In this document: piece after piece, positions 1 through 7,190 of the stretch | Numbering within the stretch: position 1 is the first letter of the stretch | Layout of the letters: each line of letters begins with the position of its first letter | Assembly (NCBI GenBank): GCA_003557605.1 | Contig: PWNW01000005.1 | Span: 1 to 14,814 of the forward strand | DNA: 14,814 nt | Origin: Spirochaetaceae bacterium | Lineage (GTDB): Bacteria; Spirochaetota; Spirochaetia; PWKH01 | Reading direction: 5' to 3' | Notes under the pieces: generated by a model | What the model was told of the DNA's origin: nothing | The model's input: the letters and a program-made list of their open reading frames with translations, nothing else | Databases searched by the model: none | Made by a program: the position numbers and the translations under genes

Positions 1-711
1 CCCGTAGCGCTGTGCAAAATACCCAAATGCAAAATGTCCGCCGTAGATAATGGACCGTACACGAAGTGTTTCAACAGTTGAGGCAATGGTCTCATGGAGC
101 TGCCTGAGCTGCTGTGAGTACTGCTCAGCGTTAGTCCTGTAATATTCGCTGCCGTTACTGTCTGATTCAATGAAACCCCTGGCGATGTGCTCAACAACCT
201 TCACTGCAATAAGCGGATCTGTCCAGAAATGGGGATCCGCATCTCCGTGATGATGATGGACGTCATGATCATGGTCATTTTGATGAGAATCATGGTGATG
301 GTCATCGTCGTGATGGTGGGAATCAATGTGATGGTCATCATGGTGATTATGTCCTTCAATGAGGTCCAGGTGCTTTGATGCATCAATGATGATGATATTG
401 GGGTTTGTCAGGCTTCGGATAACCCGTTCAACCCAGGGTTCCATTGCCTCTCCGGCATAGATGAACATATCTGCCTGATTAATCCTCATAATATCCCGTG
501 GAGTCGGCTCATAGGAATGTGCTTCCACTCCCGGGGGGAGCAGCAGGGATACATCTGCCCGTTCTCCTCCTATGATTCTGGAAAAATCGTAGAGTGGGAA
601 AATGGTAGTTACTGCACGGACTTCTGCAGCCTCCTCTTCCTGAGCGCCTCTGCCCCAGACGGTAATCACGCTTAGCATGATAAACACGGTAATCAGTACT
701 ATCTTTTTCAT
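1..711 (-). CDS. znuA: Zinc ABC transporter substrate-binding protein (ZnuA-like), partial
   Basis: This is the first 237 residues of a cluster A-I metal-binding lipoprotein/periplasmic protein; the C-terminus runs off the left edge. It would capture Zn2+ outside the inner membrane and deliver it to a ZnuBC permease, which should lie further left. A hydrophobic signal segment (residues 4-19) ends in WGRGAQ without a lipobox cysteine. Expected ligand motifs are visible: GVEAHSYEPTP (His65), DPHFWTDP (His161) and GGHFAF (His226). Between the first two lies a histidine/aspartate-rich loop (about residues 121-155, roughly half His), a hallmark of zinc rather than manganese binders. The ATG at 711 is preceded by an AAGGAG ribosome site about 8 nt upstream. 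Family assignment is firm; zinc specificity is inferred from the His-rich loop and the upstream palindromes. Confidence 0.93.
   Translation of the reverse strand, partial: MKKIVLITVFIMLSVITVWGRGAQEEEAAEVRAVTTIFPLYDFSRIIGGERADVSLLLPPGVEAHSYEPTPRDIMRINQADMFIYAGEAMEPWVERVIRSLTNPNIIIIDASKHLDLIEGHNHHDDHHIDSHHHDDDHHHDSHQNDHDHDVHHHHGDADPHFWTDPLIAVKVVEHIARGFIESDSNGSEYYRTNAEQYSQQLRQLHETIASTVETLRVRSIIYGGHFAFGYFAQRYG
247..351. repeat. His/Asp-coding low-complexity tract inside znuA
   Basis: Degenerate CAT/CAC/GAT/GAC codon repeats encode the metal-binding loop of ZnuA (about 18 His in 35 residues). On the plus strand the tract gives a spurious Met/Val/Ile-rich open frame. It is a likely hot spot for length variation by slippage. 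Confidence 0.75.
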
Positions 712-744
712 CTGAATAACTCCTTTATAGGTATTGATGGATAT

Positions 745-773
745 AATGTATATGAAATGCAAATGATTTGCAA
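745..773 (-). promoter_or_regulatory. Probable znuA promoter
   Basis: On the minus strand TTGCAA (768-773) and TACATT (745-750) are separated by 17 nt, a plausible sigma-70 pair with four of six matches in the -10. The -35 and spacer overlap the first Fur/Zur-type palindrome, as expected for a repressed promoter. The predicted start site near 738 would leave a leader of about 27 nt. Confidence 0.45.
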
Positions 774-795
774 TAAAAAATGCAACTCATTTGCA
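758..795. promoter_or_regulatory. Tandem Zur/Fur-type operator (two 7-1-7 palindromes)
   Basis: Box 1 (758-772) reads TGCAAATGATTTGCA, a perfect 7-1-7 inverted repeat. Box 2 (781-795) reads TGCAACTCATTTGCA, the same palindrome with one arm mismatch. Their centres (765 and 788) are 23 bp apart, about two helical turns. The 7-1-7 geometry is that of Fur-superfamily operators, and the position between znuA and the divergent ggt-like gene fits zinc repression by Zur. No Zur gene is in the window, so the identity of the regulator is inferred. Box 2 also lies where a -35 for the rightward gene would be, so both directions could be affected. Confidence 0.7.
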
Positions 796-865
796 AAATT
801 GATGAAAGAACTATCATATATGGACTCATGCTCTTATGTGGGATACAGTACGGAGAGGAGAATGA

Positions 866-2482
866 ATGATGTTACAATATAATGCTCTTGAGTACCCCTA
901 TGCATCAAAAAGAACAGTAGTGTTTGCCCGCAGAGGTATGGTTGCTTCCTCCCAGCCGCTGGCTGCGCAGGCCGGCTTAGATATGCTGAAGCAGGGAGGC
1001 AATGCAATTGATGCGGCTGTTGCCGCGGCTGCCTGCCTCACGGTTGTTGAGCCCACTTCAAACGGCATTGGTTCAGATGCTTTTGCGCTGCTTTGGTGCA
1101 GCGGCGCTCTCCATGGACTGAATTCCAGCGGTCCAGCCCCGCAGGCAGCCTCAATTGATGCAATGAAAAAACTGGGATATGAAAAGATGCCGAAACATGG
1201 GTGGCTTCCTGTGACAGTACCTGGGGCTCCTGCAGCTTGGGCTGAACTAATCAGCCGATTCGGCAAGCTTTCTCTTGCACAAGTGCTTTCTCCTGCAGTT
1301 TCTTATGCCCGTTACGGGTTTCCTGTTTCCCCGGTGACCTGCAGGTCTTGGAGAAAGACTTTGAATATGTATAAAAGCGCGTGGGCTGGTGAAGAGTTTG
1401 CTGAATGGTTTAAAACCTTCTCCCCGGAGGGAAGAGCTCCGGAACCGGGGGAATTATGGAAATCTTCAGGACATGCAGACACCCTGGAACAGATAGCAGA
1501 TACATCTGCACGATCATTCTATGAGGGGGAGACAGCAGAAAAAATTGATTCAGCTTCACGGGCCTATGGGGGATGTATCAGATATGAGGACCTTGCCGGG
1601 TTTTCTCCGGAATGGGTCAATCCCATTTCCGTGAAATACCGGGGATATGATGTATGGGAACTTCCTCCCAACGGGCAGGGGCTGGTTGCACTGATGGCAC
1701 TGCAGATGCTCAGCGGCTATGATTTCGCCTCAATGGACACTGCCCGGAGGTTCCATCTTCAGATTGAGGCAATTAAGCTGGCCTTTGCTGACGGACTGAA
1801 ACAGATAACCCAGCAGGACGCTATGCATGTTTCTGTGGAAGACCTGCTTTCCTTTGAGTATGCGCAAAGCAGGCGTGCCTGTATTACAGAACAAGCATCT
1901 GTTCCCTCCGCCGGAGAACCGAAAGGAAGCGGGACGGTCTACCTTGCAGCAGCTGACGGTGACGGCAACATGGTTTCATTTATCCAGAGCAACTACATGG
2001 GGTTCGGATCAGGCATTGTGGTACCTGGGACTGGTATCTCCCTTCAGAACAGGGGTGAAACATTCTCCCTTGACAGGGACCATGCAAACTGCCTTGAACC
2101 TGGCAAAAGAACATACCATACCATTATTCCAGGATTTCTCACCCGCAACGGGATTCCTGTGGGGCCCTTCGGTGTGATGGGAGGGTTTATGCAGCCCCAG
2201 GGACATGTCCAGGTGATGATGAATACCCTTGAGGATTCCCTCAATCCCCAGTCGGCACTTGATGCTCCGCGCTGGCAATGGGTACGTGATAAAGAAGTGC
2301 TCCTTGAGGATACTGTTGACCATGAGGTGTTCAAAGAACTGAAGCGCAGAGGTCATGACGTCAGGACAGCTGAGGATGTCAGCACCTTCGGCAGGGGGCA
2401 GATAATCTGGCGTGACCATGATACCGGGGTTCTTGCGGGAGGTACGGAACCGAGAACAGACGGGACAATTGCCGGCTGGTAG
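866..2482 (+). CDS. Gamma-glutamyltransferase family protein (cytoplasmic, YwrD-like)
   Basis: An Ntn-hydrolase of the gamma-glutamyltranspeptidase family, which cleaves or transfers the gamma-glutamyl group of glutathione-like compounds and matures by self-cleavage before a catalytic threonine. At 538 residues it is near the family length (about 530-580). Visible landmarks are GGNAIDAAVA (44-53), PVTVPGAPAAW (115-125), the maturation site GSG-T-VYL with Thr357 as predicted nucleophile, SNYMGFGSG (375-383) and the oxyanion region FGVMGGFMQPQGH (435-447). No signal peptide is present, so unlike E. coli Ggt it should be cytoplasmic. GAGAGGAG (853-860) precedes two adjacent ATG codons (866 and 869); either may be used and 869 has the better spacing. 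It heads a rightward group with the next two genes. Substrate is unknown. Confidence 0.9.
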   Translation: MMLQYNALEYPYASKRTVVFARRGMVASSQPLAAQAGLDMLKQGGNAIDAAVAAAACLTVVEPTSNGIGSDAFALLWCSGALHGLNSSGPAPQAASIDAMKKLGYEKMPKHGWLPVTVPGAPAAWAELISRFGKLSLAQVLSPAVSYARYGFPVSPVTCRSWRKTLNMYKSAWAGEEFAEWFKTFSPEGRAPEPGELWKSSGHADTLEQIADTSARSFYEGETAEKIDSASRAYGGCIRYEDLAGFSPEWVNPISVKYRGYDVWELPPNGQGLVALMALQMLSGYDFASMDTARRFHLQIEAIKLAFADGLKQITQQDAMHVSVEDLLSFEYAQSRRACITEQASVPSAGEPKGSGTVYLAAADGDGNMVSFIQSNYMGFGSGIVVPGTGISLQNRGETFSLDRDHANCLEPGKRTYHTIIPGFLTRNGIPVGPFGVMGGFMQPQGHVQVMMNTLEDSLNPQSALDAPRWQWVRDKEVLLEDTVDHEVFKELKRRGHDVRTAEDVSTFGRGQIIWRDHDTGVLAGGTEPRTDGTIAGW

Positions 2483-2495
2483 GGAAGCTCTGCAA

Positions 2496-2531
2496 TTGAA
2501 ATGACCCTTTCGGTGCGATATACTAATTCCT
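2496..2531 (+). promoter_or_regulatory. Strong sigma-70 promoter directly abutting a start codon (leaderless)
   Basis: TTGAAA (2496-2501) and TATACT (2519-2524) are separated by exactly 17 nt, each one or two mismatches from consensus. Only 7 nt lie between the -10 and the ATG at 2532, so transcription should begin at or next to the A of the start codon. This agrees with the absence of any Shine-Dalgarno sequence before that ATG. Confidence 0.65.
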
Positions 2532-3497
2532 ATGAAGATACTCATACTGCAGCAGATAAATTCACTGTGGAAAGGATATATTGAGGATATCAAGAGGGAG
2601 TTTCCTCAAGCAGACATTACCGATGATGCATCATCGATCGGGGAAGCCGAGGTGATTATCGGTACGAGACTTTCGGAGGACCTGATACATCAGGCAGAGT
2701 CCCTCAAGGTTGTGCTGGTACCAATGGCCGGCGTAGATAAACTGCCGTTGGAGCACCTTTTTTCTCGAAACATCAGGATAGCCAATGTTCACGGCAATGC
2801 AGAATCCGTCGCAGAACGGGCGGTTGCCCTTGTGCTCGCCTGGTATGGAAACATTATTCCCTACCATCATGATTTACAAGAGAACAGATGGCATGCATTC
2901 TGGCTGGGAAACGGAATCGAAGATACATGGGAGTCGGTTGCAGGAAAGAAATGCTCAATACTTGGGGCTGGAGCAATAGGGTATGAGACAGCTAAACGAA
3001 TCAAGCCGTTTTCTGTTTCCGTTATCGGGTATAAAAAGACCCCAGCTGCACCAATCCCTGAAGTCTATGATGAAATGGTCTATGATATCGATGAGGCATT
3101 GGAAAAAGGGGAAATCATCATCTCCGTGCTGCCGGAAACGCCGGAAACTGCGGGACTTATTAACCGGAAGCGTTTGGAAGCTATGGAAGGAAAGGTTCTG
3201 GTGAATGTAGGCCGCGGAAGCGTCATTGAAGAAGAACCGCTTTACCATGCGCTGCGCACTGGAACACTCCGGGGTGCGGCACTTGACTGCTGGTATGAAT
3301 ATCCTAGGGACCAAAGAAATACCGCTCCTTCCCAGTTTCCCTTCAGGGATCTGCCGAATGTGATTATGTCACCCCATGTTGCAGGATTCACTCGTGATTC
3401 AGTCCAAAAAAGCGTTCAGCAGGTGTTTGAGAATCTCCGCTGCTGGCTTAGGGAAGGAACGCTTCTCTACGAAATAGATCCGGAAAAGCGATACTGA
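2532..3497 (+). CDS. D-isomer-specific 2-hydroxyacid dehydrogenase
   Basis: An NAD(P)-dependent dehydrogenase that interconverts a 2-keto acid and a D-2-hydroxyacid in the cytoplasm. Its 321 residues match the family size. The Rossmann nucleotide-binding motif GAGAIG is at 145-150, followed by the usual ISVLPETPETAGLI segment (197-210). The catalytic triad is in place: Arg228 in NVGRG, Glu257 in DCWYEYP, and His282 in SPHVAGF. The segment replacing the common LDVF..EP motif (LDCWYEYP) indicates a subfamily away from lactate, glycerate and formate dehydrogenases, so the substrate cannot be named. It starts 49 nt after the gamma-glutamyltransferase stop. It has no ribosome site but has its own promoter placed for a leaderless transcript. 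It is followed 12 nt later by the DsrE-like gene. Confidence 0.9.
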   Translation: MKILILQQINSLWKGYIEDIKREFPQADITDDASSIGEAEVIIGTRLSEDLIHQAESLKVVLVPMAGVDKLPLEHLFSRNIRIANVHGNAESVAERAVALVLAWYGNIIPYHHDLQENRWHAFWLGNGIEDTWESVAGKKCSILGAGAIGYETAKRIKPFSVSVIGYKKTPAAPIPEVYDEMVYDIDEALEKGEIIISVLPETPETAGLINRKRLEAMEGKVLVNVGRGSVIEEEPLYHALRTGTLRGAALDCWYEYPRDQRNTAPSQFPFRDLPNVIMSPHVAGFTRDSVQKSVQQVFENLRCWLREGTLLYEIDPEKRY

Positions 3498-3509
3498 AAG
3501 GAGAATTGT

Positions 3510-3857
3510 ATGAAGAAATTTGCCATGTTTGCCTTCAATGGAGACCCGATGTGTTTTATCCATGTACTGCTCAATACCCTTGACCTCAATGAGAAGGGAC
3601 ATGATGTGAAGCTTGTAATTGAAGGAAGTGCAGTAAAACTGATCGGGCCGATGGCGAATGAGGAACATCCCCTTCACAATCTGTACGCGCAGTGCATTGA
3701 AAAGGGGCTTGTCTCATGTGTATGCCAGGCCTGTGCCCATAAGCTGGGAAGTCTTGATGAGGCTAAAAAACAGAACCTTCCTCTGTGCCATGATATGGCC
3801 GGTCATCCAAGCATGAGCTCCTATGTCAGTCAGGGGTACGAGATAATCTCCTTCTGA
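3510..3857 (+). CDS. DsrE/DsrF-family small cytoplasmic protein
   Basis: A 115-residue protein with the compact alpha/beta DsrE-like fold signature. The N-terminal strand MKKFAMFAFNGDP is followed by a helix, a second strand DVKLVIEGSAVKL (32-44), a cysteine segment CVCQACAHKLG (70-80) and a C-terminal GYEIISF strand. Other family members act in sulfur relay or thiol chemistry through conserved cysteines; this one has Cys70, Cys72 and Cys75 plus Cys15, Cys62 and Cys93, so a persulfide or metal-site role is possible but unproven. AAAGGAG (3497-3503) lies 6 nt before the ATG and overlaps the end of the preceding dehydrogenase gene, so the two are likely cotranscribed. The last 32 nt overlap the 3' end of the convergent nucleotidase gene. 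Confidence 0.82.
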   Translation: MKKFAMFAFNGDPMCFIHVLLNTLDLNEKGHDVKLVIEGSAVKLIGPMANEEHPLHNLYAQCIEKGLVSCVCQACAHKLGSLDEAKKQNLPLCHDMAGHPSMSSYVSQGYEIISF

Positions 3858-5745
3858 TACGCAGCACGACAGCGATGATCAGCACTGCAAGAAGTGCTGC
3901 AGGAAAAATCAGCAGGGGCATGCTTCGTACTATAACCAGACGGTTTGATGCATCACGGTAATCATCGGGTATTCTTGAGTATCCATCGGGATTTTCAGGA
4001 AAGGAAGCTGCATAGCGGACAACTGCCTCCCAGAGCTTCAGCTCTCTGTCTCCGGTATATATGACCGCATCATCGATATGAGTGATCGGATTTCCCTCAC
4101 GATCCTTCAATTCTATGGACAGGTTTGGAAGCAGCTCTCCAACCATCGGGAGAAAAGCTACTAGATAGTAATCAGATATCACATGATACAGACTGCTGTC
4201 ATTGCGAAAAAGCGGGGTGCTGTTTCCGTCACGATACAGTTCCGCATGCATCACCGCACGTGATGAGGGGATAGGCAGGTCAGTAAAAGGAAGGGTGAAC
4301 AGAACTGCTCTTCTCGGATCGTAGCGCATTCTCACCCCTGAAGCCTGGAGGTAGTAGGTGTTGCCAAGCAGTTCTGAAAGCAGCACAGAGATTTCAAGAA
4401 TCCTTCGTATCTCTGCTCCGGTAAGGTACAGTGATACCAGAGGATATCCAGGTGTTCCGTCGGGACCGAACCCCAGACCGATAAGACTTGCAAGATCATA
4501 AAAGAAGATGTTTCCTTCCGACCACGGGGCTCTGCCTGGAACAAGATCTCCTCTGAGCATGCCGTTGGCCTGAAATGCTGCATGAACCGGTTCTCCTGTT
4601 GCTTCTTCTGCCGCAGCGCGCATAGCATCGGCAACAAAGTTTCCGAAAGCTGTCTCTTTAAGAGGAGGAGAAGAAGGGAGCAAAAAATCACTTACTGCTG
4701 CAATGTCGCTGAAATCGGTAAACTGGTCACCTGTCATGTATGACACCAGGGAACGTAATGACTCAGAAGCCTGGTCAATAAGTACCTGTATTTCCTCGTC
4801 AGGCTGAACGGAGCTGTCAAGGGTAACTATGTAGGGATTCTCCCGCTCATTGTTAAGCAGCCGAAGGGTACCGGTTGATCTGTTGTAGGCAGCTTCAATC
4901 ATTCCTGCATGCTGCAGCAGTTCTCCTGCCTGCACGATGATTGTGGACCCCGCAATGACCGGCTCTTCCAGCAGGGTGTGGCAGTGTCCTCCAACAATGA
5001 TATGTATTCCAGGAACCTGTGAAGCAAGCTCAATTTCTTCATCTACTCCTGAATGTGAAAGCAGGATAATAATTTCAGCCCCCTCTTCCTCCAGCAGCCG
5101 TACCTGCTCCCTTGCCGCTTCAACCTGGTTGGAAAAGGTAACCGGTTCTGCATAGGGTGCCACCTGGACCGCATCAATTCCCATCAATCCGAAAAGACCT
5201 ACGGTCAATCCGTTTTCCAATTCCATAATATGACGACGCTTCAGTTCAGCCTGGTGAAGCGCATGACTGTTGGGTATAATCATGTTTGATGAAAGCAGAG
5301 CTGTGGTATTATGCGCCTGGGGATATCCTGCGGTCAGCAGGTATGAAGCAAGCATTTCGGGACCATAGTCAAATTCGTGGTTTCCAATTACCGCCGCATC
5401 ATACCCGATATGCTGCTTGAGCTTCAGTTCCCATGCATACTGTTTCAGAACAAGCCATGCAAAGGGAGTTCCTCCGATAAAATCACCTGCAGAGAACAGA
5501 AGAACAGGTTCGTTAATGAGAGATTTCTCATCTCGTACTGAGTTAACAAAAGAAGCAAGCCTGGCATATCCTCCGAGGGCGTAGTCTTCTTTTCCAGGTC
5601 GGTAGTCTGCGAAGGGGGAAGGCACCAGGGATGAGTGCTCATCATTGGTATGGATGACAGTAAAGGTCAGTTCCTCGGAAATCAGATGAACTGATGACAG
5701 CAGAAGAAGACAAATGCAAATACATATATGGTTTTTCCTGTGCAT
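3826..5745 (-). CDS. Exported 5'-nucleotidase / metallophosphatase with C-terminal membrane anchor
   Basis: A two-domain enzyme of the UshA/CpdB superfamily, expected to hydrolyse nucleotides, cyclic nucleotides or related phosphoesters outside the cytoplasm. The ATG at 5745 (639 aa) is chosen over an in-frame TTG at 5757 because that TTG lies in the ribosome site TTGGGAG. A signal peptide (residues 1-25) is followed by the dimetal motifs HTNDEHS (32-38), GDFIGG (87-92), GNHEFD (121-126), LLSHSG (228-233) and GGHCHT (252-257). The 5'-nucleotidase C-terminal domain begins around FGNFVADA (367-374) with QANG near 393. Unusually, the protein ends with a hydrophobic helix (about 609-628) and an Arg-rich tail, so it should be anchored in the inner membrane with its active site in the periplasm. 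A weak -10 (TATACA, 5767-5772) lies upstream. Confidence 0.9.
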   Translation of the reverse strand: MHRKNHICICICLLLLSSVHLISEELTFTVIHTNDEHSSLVPSPFADYRPGKEDYALGGYARLASFVNSVRDEKSLINEPVLLFSAGDFIGGTPFAWLVLKQYAWELKLKQHIGYDAAVIGNHEFDYGPEMLASYLLTAGYPQAHNTTALLSSNMIIPNSHALHQAELKRRHIMELENGLTVGLFGLMGIDAVQVAPYAEPVTFSNQVEAAREQVRLLEEEGAEIIILLSHSGVDEEIELASQVPGIHIIVGGHCHTLLEEPVIAGSTIIVQAGELLQHAGMIEAAYNRSTGTLRLLNNERENPYIVTLDSSVQPDEEIQVLIDQASESLRSLVSYMTGDQFTDFSDIAAVSDFLLPSSPPLKETAFGNFVADAMRAAAEEATGEPVHAAFQANGMLRGDLVPGRAPWSEGNIFFYDLASLIGLGFGPDGTPGYPLVSLYLTGAEIRRILEISVLLSELLGNTYYLQASGVRMRYDPRRAVLFTLPFTDLPIPSSRAVMHAELYRDGNSTPLFRNDSSLYHVISDYYLVAFLPMVGELLPNLSIELKDREGNPITHIDDAVIYTGDRELKLWEAVVRYAASFPENPDGYSRIPDDYRDASNRLVIVRSMPLLIFPAALLAVLIIAVVLRIRRRLSRTPD

Positions 5746-5949
5746 GTTATCTCCCAAGGGTGAAAGTGTATACCCTTTGCTTCTCTATTCCTAGAGCAGC
5801 AGACACCAGGAGATGCAGAAACTTCATGGGCAGCACAGCATGCTTTGGGTGCTTTTCTAAAGAGAAAAATCAGGATAATATCCGGGATACAGTAGAACTC
5901 ACACTTCTGCTGCTGCAGAGACGGGCTTTTCACCCGAATGGGAGTGTTT
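5746..5949. other. Divergent intergenic region
   Basis: Separates the leftward nucleotidase from the rightward permease. TATACA (minus, 5767-5772) is a possible -10 for the nucleotidase but lacks a good -35. A perfect 5-1-5 palindrome GGATAATATCC is at 5873-5883, upstream of the permease, and could be a regulator site. No convincing promoter pair was found for the permease. Confidence 0.4.
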
Positions 5950-7107
5950 ATGACAGGAAATTATCTTGCCGTACTTGCTGATAACCAGCTGTTCATCCTT
6001 TCTCTGGCGGTTATTACCGGAATTCTTTTGGGCGGCATTAAGATTAGGGGAATCAAACTTGGTTCATCAGCCGCACTGTTTACCGGACTGGTCTTCGGAT
6101 GGATGGGCGCTTCAATATCAGAGGATTTTTTTACCTGGAATCTGCTGTTTTTCGTCACTGCTGTGGGACTTATATCATCAAAGGATATTGCTGGGGTGCT
6201 GAAGCGCTACGGGATGAAGTTTGTTGTTCTTGCAGTGGCTGTCACCGGTGCAGGTGCTGCAGCCACCCTAGGAATAGCGCTGATGTTCACCGATACCATG
6301 CACCCGCTGCTTATAGGGGGAACGTTTACCGGTGCACTCACCAGTTCTCCTGGTCTCGGCGCGGCCCTTGAAGCAGCCGGCGGCAATGCCTTGATAACTA
6401 TAGGATATACTATTGCATATCCCTTTGGTGTGCTTGCCGTAGTTATCTTCATCCAAGTGATGCCGGTCCTTATGAAGGTTGATCTGGCCAAGGAACGTAC
6501 CAGGTTTTTTGAGACCCTCGGAAGAAGGGAGAATCAGAGCGAATCAGATCAGTCAGCCCCCTTTACGCTAATATCTTTTGTTATATGCATGGCGGGGGGT
6601 GTGCTTATCGGATCAATAACTGTTCCGATACCTTGGCTTGGCAGTTTTTCCCTGGGAAGTACCGGAGGCGCGCTGCTGTTTGCACTGTTCTTAGGTGCAA
6701 GAGGGAAGCTTGGGCCGTTTCCCATGAGGATGGATATTCACGTGCTTTCAGCAATACGTTCCATATCACTGGCTTTTTTCCTGGCAGTGATGGGCATCCT
6801 TGCCGGCCCTGATATCCCGGAAATCCTTATGCAGCACGGTGCCGTCCTGGCGGGTATTGGAATAGTTTCCTCTTCAGCAAGTCTTGCAGCGGGACTTTTG
6901 CTTGGAAGATATGTGTTCAAGATGAACTGGGTGCTTCTTGCCGGAGCAATTACTGGAGCAATGACCAGCACACCTGGTCTTGGAGTTGCAGTAGAATCAA
7001 CCGGGGGAGATGAATGTTCAACCGGGTACGGAGCTACCTACCCAGCCGCGATATTCTGCATGGTTCTGTTTACTAAACTCATCATGGCAGTACTTACGCA
7101 GCTGTGA
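5950..7107 (+). CDS. AspT/YidE-like two-repeat membrane permease
   Basis: A very hydrophobic 385-residue integral membrane protein with about ten membrane segments in two homologous halves. Each half carries the same signature: GALTSSPGLGAALEAAGG (128-145) and GAMTSTPGLGVAVESTGG (336-353). Each signature is followed by a GY...YP segment (152-158 and 359-365). Such duplicated PGL-containing domains are typical of the aspartate:alanine exchanger family. AspT itself is longer because soluble TrkA_C domains separate the halves; here only a short charged loop (about 177-203) does so. Transport of a small organic anion is plausible; the substrate is unknown. The ATG at 5950 is preferred over one at 5938 because GGGAG (5940-5944) sits 5 nt upstream of it. 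It stands alone, between divergent and convergent neighbours. Confidence 0.8.
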   Translation: MTGNYLAVLADNQLFILSLAVITGILLGGIKIRGIKLGSSAALFTGLVFGWMGASISEDFFTWNLLFFVTAVGLISSKDIAGVLKRYGMKFVVLAVAVTGAGAAATLGIALMFTDTMHPLLIGGTFTGALTSSPGLGAALEAAGGNALITIGYTIAYPFGVLAVVIFIQVMPVLMKVDLAKERTRFFETLGRRENQSESDQSAPFTLISFVICMAGGVLIGSITVPIPWLGSFSLGSTGGALLFALFLGARGKLGPFPMRMDIHVLSAIRSISLAFFLAVMGILAGPDIPEILMQHGAVLAGIGIVSSSASLAAGLLLGRYVFKMNWVLLAGAITGAMTSTPGLGVAVESTGGDECSTGYGATYPAAIFCMVLFTKLIMAVLTQL

Positions 7108-7190
7108 TGTTCATCACTCACTGACACGTTACTGCTAAGCCCCTAAAGATTCGTCAATGAAAGCGGAAGGAATGGAGTATTAAACTGAAA

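Noticed and set aside
187..378. Plus-strand open frame rich in Met, Val and Ile
   Set aside because: It is the complement of the His/Asp codon repeat in znuA; no ribosome site, and composition is explained by the repeat.
2009..2593. 194-codon minus-strand open frame
   Set aside because: Lies antisense across the well-supported gamma-glutamyltransferase gene and into the next one, with no recognisable domain.
5746..5757. TTG start at 5757 for the nucleotidase
   Set aside because: The TTG is part of the TTGGGAG ribosome site for the ATG at 5745, which directly precedes a normal signal peptide.
5694..5981. Plus-strand frame across the nucleotidase/permease intergenic region, and a 15-codon frame at 5813-5860
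   Set aside because: The first overlaps both genes and has no domain; the short one has its AGGAG touching the ATG, leaving no usable spacing.
7104..7117. Hairpin GTGATG-TT-CATCAC at the permease stop codon, as a terminator
   Set aside because: Short stem, two-base loop and no following T-run; not convincing as a terminator for either convergent gene.
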